Shown here piece after piece: positions 20,636 to 29,895 of a stretch of DNA of 64,000 nt (the stretch's first letter is position 1; each line of letters begins with the position of its first letter). Under the pieces are notes generated by a model. That model saw nothing but the letters and a program-made list of their open reading frames with translations, was not told the origin of the DNA and did no database searches. The stretch spans positions 61,157-125,156 of the forward strand of contig NZ_JALPRX010000022.1 in assembly GCF_023223525.1 (NCBI RefSeq), read 5' to 3'. The position numbers were made by a program, and so were the translations under genes. Source of the DNA: Roseomonas acroporae (GTDB lineage Bacteria > Pseudomonadota > Alphaproteobacteria > Acetobacterales > Acetobacteraceae).

Positions 20636-21847
20636 TCAGATCCGCCCGACGCCCGGGGCCGCGCCCCAGGTGGTGCGCCAGCGGGTCTTCACCGTGGTCA
20701 GCCCGGCCAGCGCGATCGCCGCCAGCGCGGCGAAGACCAGGAAGCCGAGCTGGTAGGAGCCGGTGAGCTGCTTCGAGTAGCCGAGCGAGGAGGCGAGCCA
20801 GAACCCGCCGACGCCGCCGGTCATGCCGACGAGGCCGGTCATGATGCCGATCTCGCGCCGGAAGCGCTGCGGCACGAGCTGGAACACCGCGCCGTTGCCC
20901 ATGCCGAAGGCCAGCATGCCGACGATGAACACGGTGAGCGCCATGCCCGCCGTGGGCAGGCCGAAGCTGACCACCGCGATCGCGATCGCCGCCACCGCGT
21001 ACATGAAGCTCAGCGCCTTGATGCCGCCGATCCGGTCGGCCAGCGTGCCGCCGATCGGCCGCACCAGCGAGCCCGCGAAGACGCAGGCGGCGGCGAAGTA
21101 GCCGGCCACCTTCGGGTCCAGCCCGTACTGGTCGTGGAAGTAGGAGGGCAGGGAGGAGGCGAGGCCGGAGAAGCCGCCGAAGGTGACGCCGTAGAAGAAC
21201 ATGAACCACCACGCGTCGCCGATGCGGAACACCTGCATGTACTCGGCGAAGGTCTTGGGCGGCGGCCGCTCCGGGCTCTCGCGCGCGAGCAGCAGGTAGG
21301 TGATGAAGGCGATTCCGAGCGGGATGCAGGCCAGCCCGAACACGTTGGTCCAGCCGAAGGCGGCGGCGAGGCCGGGCGCGAACAGCGCCGCGAACACCAC
21401 GCCGGAATTGCCCGCCCCCGCGATTCCGAGCGCGATGCCCTGCAACTCCGGCGGGTACCAGCGCGAGGCCAGCGGCAGCGCCACCGCGAAGGAGGCGCCG
21501 GCCACGCCCAGCACCACGCCGAGCAGCAGCACCTGGGCGAAGCTGTGCACGCCGAACCACCACGCCACCAGCAGCCCCAGCAGCACGATCACCTGCCCGA
21601 TGATGCCCGTGCGCAGCGGCCCGATGCGGTCGACTAGGAAACCGTTCACCACGCGCAGCAGCGCGCCGGAGAGCAGCGGCACGGCCACCATCAGGCCGCG
21701 CTGACCGGCATCGAGGTGCAGGTCCTGGGCGATCTGGACGCCGAGCGGTCCCAGCATCACCCAGACCATGAAGCTCATGTCGAAGTAGAAGAAAGCCGCG
21801 AACAGCGTCGGCGGATGTCCCGCCTGGAAGAACGCCCGACTGACCAT
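20636..21847 (-). CDS. narK: Nitrate/nitrite MFS transporter NarK/NasA type
   Basis: A 403-residue membrane protein with about 12 segments. GIAGAGNSGVVFAALFAPGLA carries the Gly-rich nitrate signature of the NNP family, repeated in the C half as LVGMTGGVGGFWLASSLG; the substrate Arg lies in the transmembrane segments as expected. It is the first gene of narK-nasA-small protein-nirB-nirD and imports nitrate. A structured leader of up to 590 bp precedes it, shared with the divergent kinase-phosphatase gene. Confidence 0.92.
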   Translation of the reverse strand: MVSRAFFQAGHPPTLFAAFFYFDMSFMVWVMLGPLGVQIAQDLHLDAGQRGLMVAVPLLSGALLRVVNGFLVDRIGPLRTGIIGQVIVLLGLLVAWWFGVHSFAQVLLLGVVLGVAGASFAVALPLASRWYPPELQGIALGIAGAGNSGVVFAALFAPGLAAAFGWTNVFGLACIPLGIAFITYLLLARESPERPPPKTFAEYMQVFRIGDAWWFMFFYGVTFGGFSGLASSLPSYFHDQYGLDPKVAGYFAAACVFAGSLVRPIGGTLADRIGGIKALSFMYAVAAIAIAVVSFGLPTAGMALTVFIVGMLAFGMGNGAVFQLVPQRFRREIGIMTGLVGMTGGVGGFWLASSLGYSKQLTGSYQLGFLVFAALAAIALAGLTTVKTRWRTTWGAAPGVGRI

Positions 21848-22437
21848 GCCCTGCCGATCACCCCGTTGGCGCGCCAGCAGGCGCGCAGGTCCGTTCGCCG
21901 GGCGTCGCGACGCGGAACGGTGGTGCCGGGCCCTTCAGGGCAAGGCTCCGCCACGCGGTGCGGCGCACCGCCGTGGTGACTGGATCAGGCGCATCCCTTT
22001 TGCGTCCACGTATCCCGGCAAGGCTTCGGCCTTGCCCGTCGTGGCGCGTGGCCGGCGTCCTACCAGGGAGGCGTTCGTCAAGCCAGGGGGCCGCCGCGCT
22101 GATCTTGCGGCGAGTTAACATCGGGACCGCCTCTGCGGGTCCCGATGCCGGGCCTCGGCTTGCCTCGCGCCGCCCCCGGCGGGGCGTCGGTACGGAAAAG
22201 CTATGAGCACAGAACCGTTCTCGACAAGGGTGCTTGTGTCGGTGACGATCACTCTTTCGCAAAATCGCCCGTTCTCCCGCCCAGCGTGCGTTCCGCCGCC
22301 CGCCGCGCCCTTCGCCGAGAGGAGGCCGAACCCTGCCCGACAGCCAGAAGGAGGCCCCGAGGGAGGCCCGGGGGGAGACGAAGCCGGGGACGGCGACGCA
22401 GGGCCTTACCGCCGCCCGCCCGCACGGACGGCTGGAG
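21848..22437. other. 590-bp divergent control region between narK and the PP2C-kinase gene
   Basis: No gene is supported here. The region contains two strong hairpins (22119-22147 and 22017-22036) and a TTAAC motif beside the first. The frame of the downstream kinase-phosphatase stays open upstream to at least 22320, but without a usable start codon. No NasR/NasT regulator gene is present nearby. Confidence 0.5.
22017..22147 (-). promoter_or_regulatory. Possible structured mRNA leader of the nitrate operon (two hairpins)
   Basis: Read on the minus strand, CATCGGGACC pairs with GGTCCCGATG (22147-22119, perfect 10 bp), followed 82 bases later by GGCAAGGC-CGAA-GCCTTGCC (22036-22017, perfect 8-bp stem with a CGAA tetraloop). 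The narK ATG is about 170 bases further on. Leaders with paired hairpins before nitrate genes are known targets of NasR/NasT-type ANTAR antiterminators, but the canonical hexaloops were not found here. Confidence 0.35.
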
Positions 22438-24162
22438 GTGCGCCTCGCCTTCGTCAGCGAGCAGGGCATGCGCCCACGCAACGAGGACTATGCCGCTGCC
22501 TGGCTCGGCGAGCCGCGGCGGCGCGCGTTGCAGGGCGTGATCGCCGTGGTCGCCGACGGCGTCGGCGGCGCCAAGGGGGGACGCGTCGCCGCCGAGACCG
22601 CGGTGCGCGGCTTCATCGACGGCATGCTCGGCCAGAGCCCGGCGCTCGGCGTGCGGCGCACCGGCGCGCGCGCCATCGAGGCGGTGAACCGCTGGATCCA
22701 CAGCAAGGGCCGCACCGACCCGGCGCTCGAAGGCATGGCCTGCACCCTCACCGCGGCGGTGCTGCGCGGCCGCCGGTTGCACATTCTTCATGTCGGCGAC
22801 ACGCGCCTCTACCGGCTGCGCGACGGGGCGCTGCAGCAGCTCACCACCGATCACACGCCCGGCCGGCCCGGCACCTCGCACACCCTGCTGCGCGCGGTGG
22901 GCGCCGCCGAATGGGTGCGCGTCGACTACGCGGAGCACGATCTGCGCGCGCACGACCGGCTGCTGCTCGTCAGCGACGGCGTGCACGGCGGCCTGAGCGA
23001 TGCGCGGATCGCCGCCGAGCTGAACCGGCGCGCCGGGACCGAGGAGGCGGCGCGGCGCCTCGTCGACCAGGCGCTGGACGCGCGCGTCGGCGACAACGCC
23101 ACGGCGCTGCTGCTCGACATCCTCGACCTGCCGCCGCCCGACCAGGCCGACCTCGAATCCGCCATGGCGGCGCTGCCGATCCTGCCGCCGCCGCGCGCGG
23201 GCGCGGTCGTGGACGGCTACGCGCTGGACACGCTGCTCGCCGATGCCCGCTACAGCCGCGTCTTCCGCGGCCGCGACACGACGGACGGCCGCGCCGTGGT
23301 GGTGAAGTTCCCCAAGGCCGGCGCCACCGCCGAGGTGACGTTCCGCCAGTCCTTCCTGCGCGAGAGCTGGATCGCCGCGCGCATCCGCAGCCCCTTCGTG
23401 GGCGAGGTGCTGGAGCCGCCCGCCGGCCGCGCCACGCAGCTCTACGCCGTGATGCCGGACTACGGCGACGAGACGCTGGAGCGGCGCCTGCTGCGGCCGC
23501 CGCCGGTGCGGCTGGCCGAGGGCATCGCCATCGCGACGCAACTCGGCAAGGCGGTGGCGGCGCTGCACCGGGCCGGCGTCGTGCACCGCGACATCAAGCC
23601 CGACAACGTGCTGCTGCTGCGCGGCCCCCGGGCGAGCCGGGAGCAGGGGCCGCGCGGCCAGCCCGCCGGGCTCAAGCTGATCGACCTCGGCGTCGCCCGG
23701 CTGCCGCATCTGGAGGACTTCGCCGCCGATGCCGCGCCCGGCACGCCGAGCTACATGGCCCCCGAGCTGTTCGACGGCAGGCCGGGCGACGAGCGTTCCG
23801 ACATCTTCGCGCTCGGCGTCACGCTCTGGCGGATGTGGAGCGGCGGCGCCTACCCCTACGGCGAGGTCGAGGCCTTCTCGCGCCCGCGCTTCGGCCGCCC
23901 GGGCTCGCTGCTCGCGAAGCGCCCCGACCTGCCGGCCTGGCTGGACGAGACGCTGGCCCGCGCCGTCGCCGCGGACCCGCGCGAGCGGCAGGGTGACGCG
24001 CTGGAGCTGGTGCTGGAGCTGGAGACCGGCATGGCGCGCGGCGCGCCCGCGCCGGCCCGCCGCCGCCCGCTCTACGAGCGCGACCCGCTGCTGGCCTGGA
24101 AGCTGGTCTCGGCGCTGCTGGCGCTGGCGCTGGTCGCGAGCCTCGCGCTGCGGGCGCACTGA
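22438..24162 (+). CDS. Fused PP2C phosphatase / Ser-Thr protein kinase, membrane-anchored
   Basis: A 574-residue bifunctional protein. Residues 1-235 are a PP2C phosphatase: MRPRNEDY, VVADGVGGAKGG, HVGDTRLYRL, VSDGVHGG and GDNATALLL hold the metal-binding Asp residues. Residues 255-550 are a Hanks-type kinase: VVVKFPK Lys, HRDIKPDNVLLL catalytic loop, DLGVARL (DLG for DFG) and MAPEL. A C-terminal hydrophobic segment (LVSALLALALVASLALRAH) anchors it with both domains in the cytoplasm. Such fusions recur next to nitrate transport and reductase genes, so a role in controlling nitrate assimilation is likely. The GTG 22438 start is weak; the frame is open further upstream. Confidence 0.88.
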   Translation: MRLAFVSEQGMRPRNEDYAAAWLGEPRRRALQGVIAVVADGVGGAKGGRVAAETAVRGFIDGMLGQSPALGVRRTGARAIEAVNRWIHSKGRTDPALEGMACTLTAAVLRGRRLHILHVGDTRLYRLRDGALQQLTTDHTPGRPGTSHTLLRAVGAAEWVRVDYAEHDLRAHDRLLLVSDGVHGGLSDARIAAELNRRAGTEEAARRLVDQALDARVGDNATALLLDILDLPPPDQADLESAMAALPILPPPRAGAVVDGYALDTLLADARYSRVFRGRDTTDGRAVVVKFPKAGATAEVTFRQSFLRESWIAARIRSPFVGEVLEPPAGRATQLYAVMPDYGDETLERRLLRPPPVRLAEGIAIATQLGKAVAALHRAGVVHRDIKPDNVLLLRGPRASREQGPRGQPAGLKLIDLGVARLPHLEDFAADAAPGTPSYMAPELFDGRPGDERSDIFALGVTLWRMWSGGAYPYGEVEAFSRPRFGRPGSLLAKRPDLPAWLDETLARAVAADPRERQGDALELVLELETGMARGAPAPARRRPLYERDPLLAWKLVSALLALALVASLALRAH

Positions 24163-24323
24163 CCGCCGGCCGCCGAGGGCCCGGCCCCCCGGCGATCGCT
24201 CCCCGGTCCCAACCTCCGGCCGCGACGTGGGGGCATGGGCGTTCCGGCCGGAGACGGCTTATGATGCGGCTGCAACGAGCCGCCGCGTCCCGGCGCGGCG
24301 GCGAAAGAAGGGGAGGAGAGGCG

Positions 24324-24776
24324 ATGTCCGCAACACGTCGTCGATTCGGGCTCGCGGCCGCCGGTGGCGCCGTGCTGCTTGCCGCCGCGCCGCTGCGCGC
24401 GCAGGGGAGTGACGAGGCGGCGGTCGCGCACGCCGTCGAGGCGCTGCGCGAGGCCATGCTGGCGCCGGACCGCGCCAGGCTCGCGGCGCTCGTCTCGGAC
24501 CATCTCAGCTACGGCCATTCCGCCGGCCGGGTCGAGAACAAGGCGCAGTTCATCGACGCGCTGGTGAACCGCACCAGCATCTTCCACGCCATCACCCTGT
24601 CCGACCAGAGCATCGCCCTGTCCGGCGACGCGGCCGTGGTGCGGCACGTCCTGGTCGGCGACACGGAGAGCGGCGGCCGCCGCGTCCCGGTGCGGATCGG
24701 GGTGCTGATGGTCTGGCAGAAGCAGGCCGGGCACTGGCGCCTGCTGGCGCGCCAGGCCGTGGCGCTGCCGGCATAG
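24324..24776 (+). CDS. Exported NTF2-like protein (DUF4440/SnoaL-type fold)
   Basis: A 150-residue protein: Tat-like signal (MSATRRRFGLAAAGGAVLLA, cleavage after about residue 27) followed by one NTF2-like domain, EAVLEAML-type helix then LSDHLSYGHSAGRVENKAQF and W-containing strands (VWQKQAGHWRLLARQAV). The SYGHSAGRVENK segment is typical of DUF4440 proteins annotated as ketosteroid-isomerase-like. GGGAGGAGAGG lies just before ATG 24324. It stands alone after the kinase gene, convergent with the polyamine operon. Substrate unknown. Confidence 0.8.
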   Translation: MSATRRRFGLAAAGGAVLLAAAPLRAQGSDEAAVAHAVEALREAMLAPDRARLAALVSDHLSYGHSAGRVENKAQFIDALVNRTSIFHAITLSDQSIALSGDAAVVRHVLVGDTESGGRRVPVRIGVLMVWQKQAGHWRLLARQAVALPA

Positions 24777-24826
24777 GGCGAAGCGGCCGGGCGCTTCCCG
24801 GCCGGGGCGGCGCCACGGCGCCGCCT

Positions 24827-25159
24827 TCAGTCCACGATGAACAGCTTCGCGCCGATCCGGGTCGAGGAGCGGTGGGCGGCGTCGCCGTGATCCGAGACCT
24901 CGTAGCTCATCCCCGGCTTGAGCACGAAGCGGCGCCCGTCGCGCAGTTCCGATTCCAGCTCGCCTTCCAGCACCAGCAGGACGTGGCCGCGGTCGCACCA
25001 GTGGTCGGCGAGGTAGCCGGGCGAGTACTCCACCATGCGCACGCGCAGGTCGCCGATCTCCAGCGTCCGCCACAGGGCGTGGCCGGTCTCGCCGGGATGC
25101 ACCGTGGGCACCATCGCGTCCCAGTCGGTGACGGTGAAGGGGAGGGTGGGGATCCTCAT
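24827..25159 (-). CDS. DHCW-motif cupin-fold protein
   Basis: A 110-residue single-domain cupin. DHWCDRGHVLLVLEGELESE is the motif that defines the DHCW cupins, and LKPGMSYEVSDHGDAAHRSS completes the second cupin motif with its His. The function of the family is unknown. It starts 10 bp after the last permease gene of the polyamine-type ABC operon and is probably cotranscribed. Confidence 0.85.
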   Translation of the reverse strand: MRIPTLPFTVTDWDAMVPTVHPGETGHALWRTLEIGDLRVRMVEYSPGYLADHWCDRGHVLLVLEGELESELRDGRRFVLKPGMSYEVSDHGDAAHRSSTRIGAKLFIVD

Positions 25160-25169
25160 CGCGCCTGCC

Positions 25170-25991
25170 TCAGCCGGAGAGCCGCCTGGCGCGGCGCCGT
25201 TGCAGCACCGCCACCGCCCCGAGCGCCAGCCCGATCACCGCGAAGCTCAGCGCCGTGCTGAGCGTGCCGAGCGCGTAGAGCACGGGCGTGGTGATGTTGG
25301 TGGTCATGCCGAACACCTCCAGCGGCAGGGTGTTGTCCACCCCGGCGGTGAGCAGGGTGCGGGCGAACTCGTCGTAGGAGAGGGTGAAGCCGAACAGCGC
25401 GACGCCGACCACGCTGGGCAGGATGATCGGCAGCACGACGTGCGAGAAGGTCTGCCACGAGGTCGCGCCGAGGTCGCGCGCCGCCTCCTCCCAGGAGGCG
25501 TCGAAGCGGTTGAAGATGGCGAACATGATAAGAAGGCCGAAGGGCAGCGTCCAGGTGAGCTGCGCGCCGAGGCCGGAGCTGTACCAGGCGGTGTCGAGGC
25601 CGAGCTGGTTGAACAGGATGCCGATGCCGAGGCTGACCAGGATGGAGGGCACGATCAGGCTGGCCACGGTGAGGTAGAACAGCGCGCCCGAGCCCGCGAA
25701 GCGCCGCCGGAAGGCGAGGCCGGCGGCGAGCGAGACCACCACGGTCGCCATCATCACCAGGAAGGCGAGCAGCAGGGAGCGGGTCAGCGAGCCGCCGAAG
25801 TCGCCCACCGCCTGGGTCTCGAACAGGCGCCGGAACCAGACCAGCGAGACGCCGCGCATCGGGAAGGTCAGCCCGCCCTCCGGCCCCTGGAAGGAGAGGA
25901 TCAGGATGGTGAGGGTGGGCCCGTAGAGGAACAGCACGAACAGCACGAAGAAGGCGCCGAGCACCCATTTGCCGAAGCCGGCCTTCTCCAT
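25170..25991 (-). CDS. ABC transporter permease, spermidine/putrescine type (PotC-like)
   Basis: A 273-residue inner-membrane permease with about six segments. The EAA loop reads EEAARDLGATSWQTFSHVVL, and FALSYDEF-like TLSYDEFARTLLTAG is typical of PotC/PotI. It is the second permease of the operon, 4 bp after the PotB-like gene. With the PotA-, PotB- and binding-protein genes it forms a complete importer. Confidence 0.9.
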   Translation of the reverse strand: MEKAGFGKWVLGAFFVLFVLFLYGPTLTILILSFQGPEGGLTFPMRGVSLVWFRRLFETQAVGDFGGSLTRSLLLAFLVMMATVVVSLAAGLAFRRRFAGSGALFYLTVASLIVPSILVSLGIGILFNQLGLDTAWYSSGLGAQLTWTLPFGLLIMFAIFNRFDASWEEAARDLGATSWQTFSHVVLPIILPSVVGVALFGFTLSYDEFARTLLTAGVDNTLPLEVFGMTTNITTPVLYALGTLSTALSFAVIGLALGAVAVLQRRRARRLSG

Positions 25992-25995
25992 CGCC

Positions 25996-26871
25996 CTACA
26001 GCTCCCGCCTGATGTCGACCACGCGCAGGATTGCGCCCACCATCAGCAGCACGATGGCCAGCAGCACCACGGCGTTGGCCGCGGCGGCGGGATACTGCAG
26101 CAGCGAGATCTGGTTGTAGATCATCAGCCCCACCGAGGCGCTCTGGCCGCCGCTCATCAGCCGCACCGTGATGAAGTCGCCCATCACCAGCACCACCACG
26201 AAGATGCTGCCGATGGCGATGCCGGGCTTAGAGAGCGGGATGATGACGTTGGTCAGCACCTGCCAGGCATTGGCGCCGGCATCCACCGCCGCCTCCACCA
26301 GTCGCCGGTCGATGCGCATCATGGTGTTGAAGATCGGCACCACCATGAACAGCGTGTAGAGGTGGACGAAGGCGAGCACGACCGCGAAGTCCGAGAAGAG
26401 CAGGAATTCCAGCGGCCGGTCGATCGCGCCGAGCCCGAGCAGCGCCTGGTTCAGCAGCCCGTTGCGCCCGAGGAAGGGCACCCAGGAGATCATGCGGATG
26501 ATGTTGGAGGTCCAGAAGGGGATGGTGCAGAGCAGGAACAGCGCCGTCTGCACCGTCCGGCTGCGGACGTGGAAGGCCAGGAAGTAGGCCACCCAGAAGC
26601 CGATGAACAGCGTGATCGCCCAGACCAGGGCCGCGAACCACACCGTCTTGGCGTAGGTGCGCCAGGTGACGGCGGAGAGCAGCACCTCGGCGTAGTTGGT
26701 CCAGACGAAGTCCGGGATGATCCGCACGCTGTCGTAGTCGAAGAAGGAGACGACGACGAGGGTGAGGATCGGCACCACCAGGAACACGCCGAGGATCAGC
26801 GCCAGCGGCGCCACCTGAAGGTAGGGCAGCAGCCGCGCGGCCGTGCCGCTGCCCGCCATCCGGTCGCTCAT
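25996..26871 (-). CDS. ABC transporter permease, spermidine/putrescine type (PotB-like)
   Basis: A 291-residue permease. First helix LLPYLQVAPLALILGVFLVVP, signature region FWTSNIIRMISWVPFLGRNG, and EAA loop EAAVDAGANAWQVLTNVIIP match PotB/PotH. It lies 45 bp downstream of the binding-protein gene on the minus strand and 4 bp before the PotC-like gene. Substrate likely a polyamine or small amino compound; not resolvable from sequence. Confidence 0.9.
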   Translation of the reverse strand: MSDRMAGSGTAARLLPYLQVAPLALILGVFLVVPILTLVVVSFFDYDSVRIIPDFVWTNYAEVLLSAVTWRTYAKTVWFAALVWAITLFIGFWVAYFLAFHVRSRTVQTALFLLCTIPFWTSNIIRMISWVPFLGRNGLLNQALLGLGAIDRPLEFLLFSDFAVVLAFVHLYTLFMVVPIFNTMMRIDRRLVEAAVDAGANAWQVLTNVIIPLSKPGIAIGSIFVVVLVMGDFITVRLMSGGQSASVGLMIYNQISLLQYPAAAANAVVLLAIVLLMVGAILRVVDIRREL

Positions 26872-26916
26872 GCCGCCGCCCCCGCCCGTGCCGCCGTCAG
26901 ACCCGCCCGCCGCCGT

Positions 26917-28215
26917 TCAGGCCGCGATGAACTCGTTCCATTTCTGGACCATGTAGCGGTCCTCGTTCATCACCGAGTTCCAGCAGGCCACCTTGCCCAT
27001 CCGGTCGGTGAAGGAGCCGCCGTCGCGCACCGAGCCCGCCTTGTCGAGCAGCTTGCCGTCCGGGCCCATGATGTCGGCGGCGGCGGGCTTGCCCTCCATC
27101 CAGTAGCCCCACTCGTTCTCGCTCATGTGCCGCTTCGCCGTGTCCAGCACCGCCGAGTAGTAGCCCTGCCGGTTGAGGTAGGCGCCGCACCAGCCGGAGA
27201 GGTACCAGTTGATGTACTCGTAGGCCGCGTCGAGCTGCAGCCCGGAGAGGTGCTTGGCCACGCCCAGCCCGCCGCCCCAGGCGCGGTAGCCCTCGGCGAG
27301 CGGCTGGTAGACGCAGGGGATGCCGCGCGTCTTCACCGCCGTCACCGCCGGCGACCACATGGACTGGATCACCACCTCGCCCGAGGCCATCAGGTTCACG
27401 CTCTCGTCGAAGGTCTTCCAGAAGGCGCGGAACTGGCCGGCGCGCTTCTGCTCGATCAGGAAGGCGATGGTCCTGTCGATCTCGGCGCGGGTCATGTTGC
27501 CCTTGTCGCCGTAGCGCAGCGTGCCGAGGCTCTCCATCACCATGGCCGCGTCCATGATGCCGATGCCCGGGATGTTCAGGATCGACGCCTTGCCCTTGAA
27601 GGCCGGGTCCACCAGGTCCTTCCAGTTGCGGATGGGCCGGCCGACCAGGTCGGGGCGGATGCCCAGCGTGTCGGCGTTGTAGATGGTGGGGATCAGCGTC
27701 ATCCACTCGGTGGGATGCGGGGCGAAGGCGGTGGCGCCCTTGCTCTCGACGAAGCTCACCGTGTGCGGCGCCGTGCCCTGCGCGATCGGGCTCTCCGGCG
27801 TCAGCTTGCCGGTGGTGAAGATCGGCACGATCTTGTCGTAGAGCGCGATCTTCTTCACCTCCAGCGGCTGCAGCACGCCGGCCGGCCAGACCTTCTTGCA
27901 GACGAAGTACTCGATGTCGGCGATGTCGTAGGAGCGCGGCTGCGTCACCGCGCGCTGCGTCACCGCGTCGGTGTCGAGCGCGGTCATGCTCAGGGTGAAG
28001 CCCAGATCCTTCTTCACCTGCTCGGCGATCGGGTTCAGCGCCGAGACGCCGGTGCCGAACTGCCGCAGCGTGACGTTGCGGATGTTCTGCGCCCAGAGGG
28101 TCGGGAAGCCGGTGACGGCGCCCGATCCCAGCGCGGCGCCGGCGGCGGCGCCGAGGAGGCGCCGGCGGGTGGCCGAGGCGGGTCGGGCGGGGCGGTCGGC
28201 GTGGTCGTCCGTCAT
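26917..28215 (-). CDS. ABC transporter substrate-binding protein, polyamine-type (PotD-like)
   Basis: A 432-residue periplasmic binding protein with a Tat signal (SATRRRLLGAAAGAALGSG). Class II binding-protein features include FGTGVSALNPIAEQVKKDLG, NIPGIGIMDAAMVMESLG and WSPAVTAVKTRGIPCVYQPL. It is longer than E. coli PotD (about 350). CGGAGA precedes ATG 28215. It lies between the ATPase and permease genes of the same operon. Ligand unknown: polyamine, putrescine-like or an opine-type compound. Confidence 0.88.
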   Translation of the reverse strand: MTDDHADRPARPASATRRRLLGAAAGAALGSGAVTGFPTLWAQNIRNVTLRQFGTGVSALNPIAEQVKKDLGFTLSMTALDTDAVTQRAVTQPRSYDIADIEYFVCKKVWPAGVLQPLEVKKIALYDKIVPIFTTGKLTPESPIAQGTAPHTVSFVESKGATAFAPHPTEWMTLIPTIYNADTLGIRPDLVGRPIRNWKDLVDPAFKGKASILNIPGIGIMDAAMVMESLGTLRYGDKGNMTRAEIDRTIAFLIEQKRAGQFRAFWKTFDESVNLMASGEVVIQSMWSPAVTAVKTRGIPCVYQPLAEGYRAWGGGLGVAKHLSGLQLDAAYEYINWYLSGWCGAYLNRQGYYSAVLDTAKRHMSENEWGYWMEGKPAAADIMGPDGKLLDKAGSVRDGGSFTDRMGKVACWNSVMNEDRYMVQKWNEFIAA

Positions 28216-28277
28216 GGCGCGTCTCCGTGTGCGGCGGCGTAGGCCGGCATCGTCTGGTCGTGCGGGAGGCTGGTCGT

Positions 28278-29324
28278 TCAGGCGGCGGCGAGGGGATCGG
28301 TGAGCGTCGCCGCCGCGGCGTCGGAAGGCGAGGGGGCGAGGGCGTGCATGTCGTCCTCGCTCCAGGCCAGCACCGCCGCGTCGCCGGGGGCGACGGGGGC
28401 GGCGTGGAACACGTCGTCGGGCAGCATCGCCACCGCCTCGCCCGCCGCCGTGGCCAGGGCCACGCGCACCACCGGCCCCTGATACTCCACCGCCGAGACC
28501 GTGCCGGGCAGGTGCGGGCCGTAGGTCTCGGCGTCGGGCGGCCGCAGCCGGCAGCGGTCGGCCCGCACCGCCACGGTACCGTCACCGGCGGGCGCCGGCA
28601 GCACGTTGTGGCCGCCGATGAAGCGCGCGACGAAGGCGGTGGCCGGGCGCTCGAACACGTCGCGCGGGCTCGCCGCCTGCACGATCTCGCCGCCCTCCAT
28701 CACCACCACGAGGTCGGAGAGCGCCATCGCCTCCTCCTGGCTGTGGGTGACGTGGACGAAGGAGATGCCGAGCTCGCGCTGCAGCCGCTTCAGCTCCTCG
28801 CGCATGCGGCCGCGCAGGAACGGGTCGAGCGCCGAGAGCGGCTCGTCGAGCAGCAGCACGCGCGGCTCGGTGATGAGGGCGCGGGCGAGCGCCACGCGCT
28901 GCTGCTGGCCGCCGGAAAGCTGCGCCGGCAGGCGCGACGCGTAGCGCTCCAAGTCCACGAGCTTGAGGAAGTGCAGCGCCCGCGCCCGCCGCTCCGCCTT
29001 CGGCACGCCGCGCATCTTCAGGCTGAAGGCCACGTTGTCGAGGCAGTCGAGATGCGGGAACAGCGCGTAGCTCTGGAACATCATCGCCGTGCCGCGCTTC
29101 GCCGGCGGCAGGTCCGTCACCTCCCGCCCGGCCAGCAGCACGCTGCCGGAGGAGACGCTCTCGTGCCCCGCGATCATGCGCAGCGTGCTGGTCTTGCCGC
29201 AGCCGCTCGGCCCGAGCAGGCAGCAATAGGTGGCGGCGGGGATGCGCAGCGAGATGCCCTTCACGGCGACGGCGCCGCTGCCGTAGCGCTTGGTGACGTT
29301 CACCAGCTCGACATCATGCGGCAA
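28278..29324 (-). CDS. ABC transporter ATP-binding protein, PotA-like
   Basis: A 348-residue ATPase: Walker A GPSGCGKTS, signature [15 protein letters not shown], Walker B VLLLDEPLSALD, then a C-terminal TOBE domain (VRADRCRLRPPDAETYGPHL, about residues 255-340). The start chosen is TTG 29324 (LPHDVELVNVTKRYG), preceded by GAGAGG 9 bases upstream; the longer open frame is Arg/Pro-rich. It leads the five-gene operon running to the DHCW cupin. Confidence 0.9.
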   Translation of the reverse strand: MPHDVELVNVTKRYGSGAVAVKGISLRIPAATYCCLLGPSGCGKTSTLRMIAGHESVSSGSVLLAGREVTDLPPAKRGTAMMFQSYALFPHLDCLDNVAFSLKMRGVPKAERRARALHFLKLVDLERYASRLPAQLSGGQQQRVALARALITEPRVLLLDEPLSALDPFLRGRMREELKRLQRELGISFVHVTHSQEEAMALSDLVVVMEGGEIVQAASPRDVFERPATAFVARFIGGHNVLPAPAGDGTVAVRADRCRLRPPDAETYGPHLPGTVSAVEYQGPVVRVALATAAGEAVAMLPDDVFHAAPVAPGDAAVLAWSEDDMHALAPSPSDAAAATLTDPLAAA

Positions 29325-29895
29325 GCGGCGATTCCTCTCTGCGGGGCGGCGGGGCGGGCCGGTACGGGCGGCAAGGCGAGCCGGCGGGCGGGGCGGCGCT
29401 TTCCGGCCCGTCGGCCCGCCGGTCAACCGTCCCGCCGCCACGCCCCCCGGAGGAGGGAGAGGCGGACGGGCCGCGGGCGGGCTTCGGTCGGCAGGCCGCG
29501 GGCGGGGAGGGGCGGCCGGCTTCGCCTCCCCACCCGGCGTCGGCTCCCGATCGGCATCGTCTCTCGATCAGCGTCGGCTCCCGCCCGGCACCGATGCGCG
29601 GCCGGCATCGTTGCGTTGATGGCACGGGAGGCGGGGAGCAAGGCCCGTGCCAGGGGTGTCGCGCCTCCCGACGACCCGGCCGGGCCCGAGAGGGACCATC
29701 GCCATGGCGCGATTTTGGGCAGCCGCGCCATCGTCCCGGGCGAACGGCCACGCGCTCCGTTCCCGCCGGCCTGTCGGCCCGCCGCCGACCGGCTGTGAAG
29801 CGCTGCAGCGCCGGCCGCCGGCTGCGGCCGTAGCGTCGGCGAAACATGGCGCCCGGCGTTCCGGGCACGGCCCGGGACGGGGGACGATTCCGGCG
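29325..29895. other. 571-bp noncoding stretch between the polyamine operon and the CFI-box gene
   Basis: No gene is supported. It should hold the promoters of both divergent genes, but no clear -35/-10 was found. Two hairpins stand out: TGGCACGGG/CCCGTGCCA at 29620-29652 and ATGGCGCG/CGCGCCAT at 29704-29731 with a 12-base loop. Confidence 0.4.

Noticed and set aside
21858..22481. 207-codon minus-strand frame in the narK leader
   Set aside because: No recognisable domain, Arg/Ala/Pro composition, and it overlaps the kinase-phosphatase start; treated as noncoding leader.
29647..29895. Upstream extension of the CFI-box protein
   Set aside because: Pro/Arg-rich without domain features and without a good ribosome binding site.
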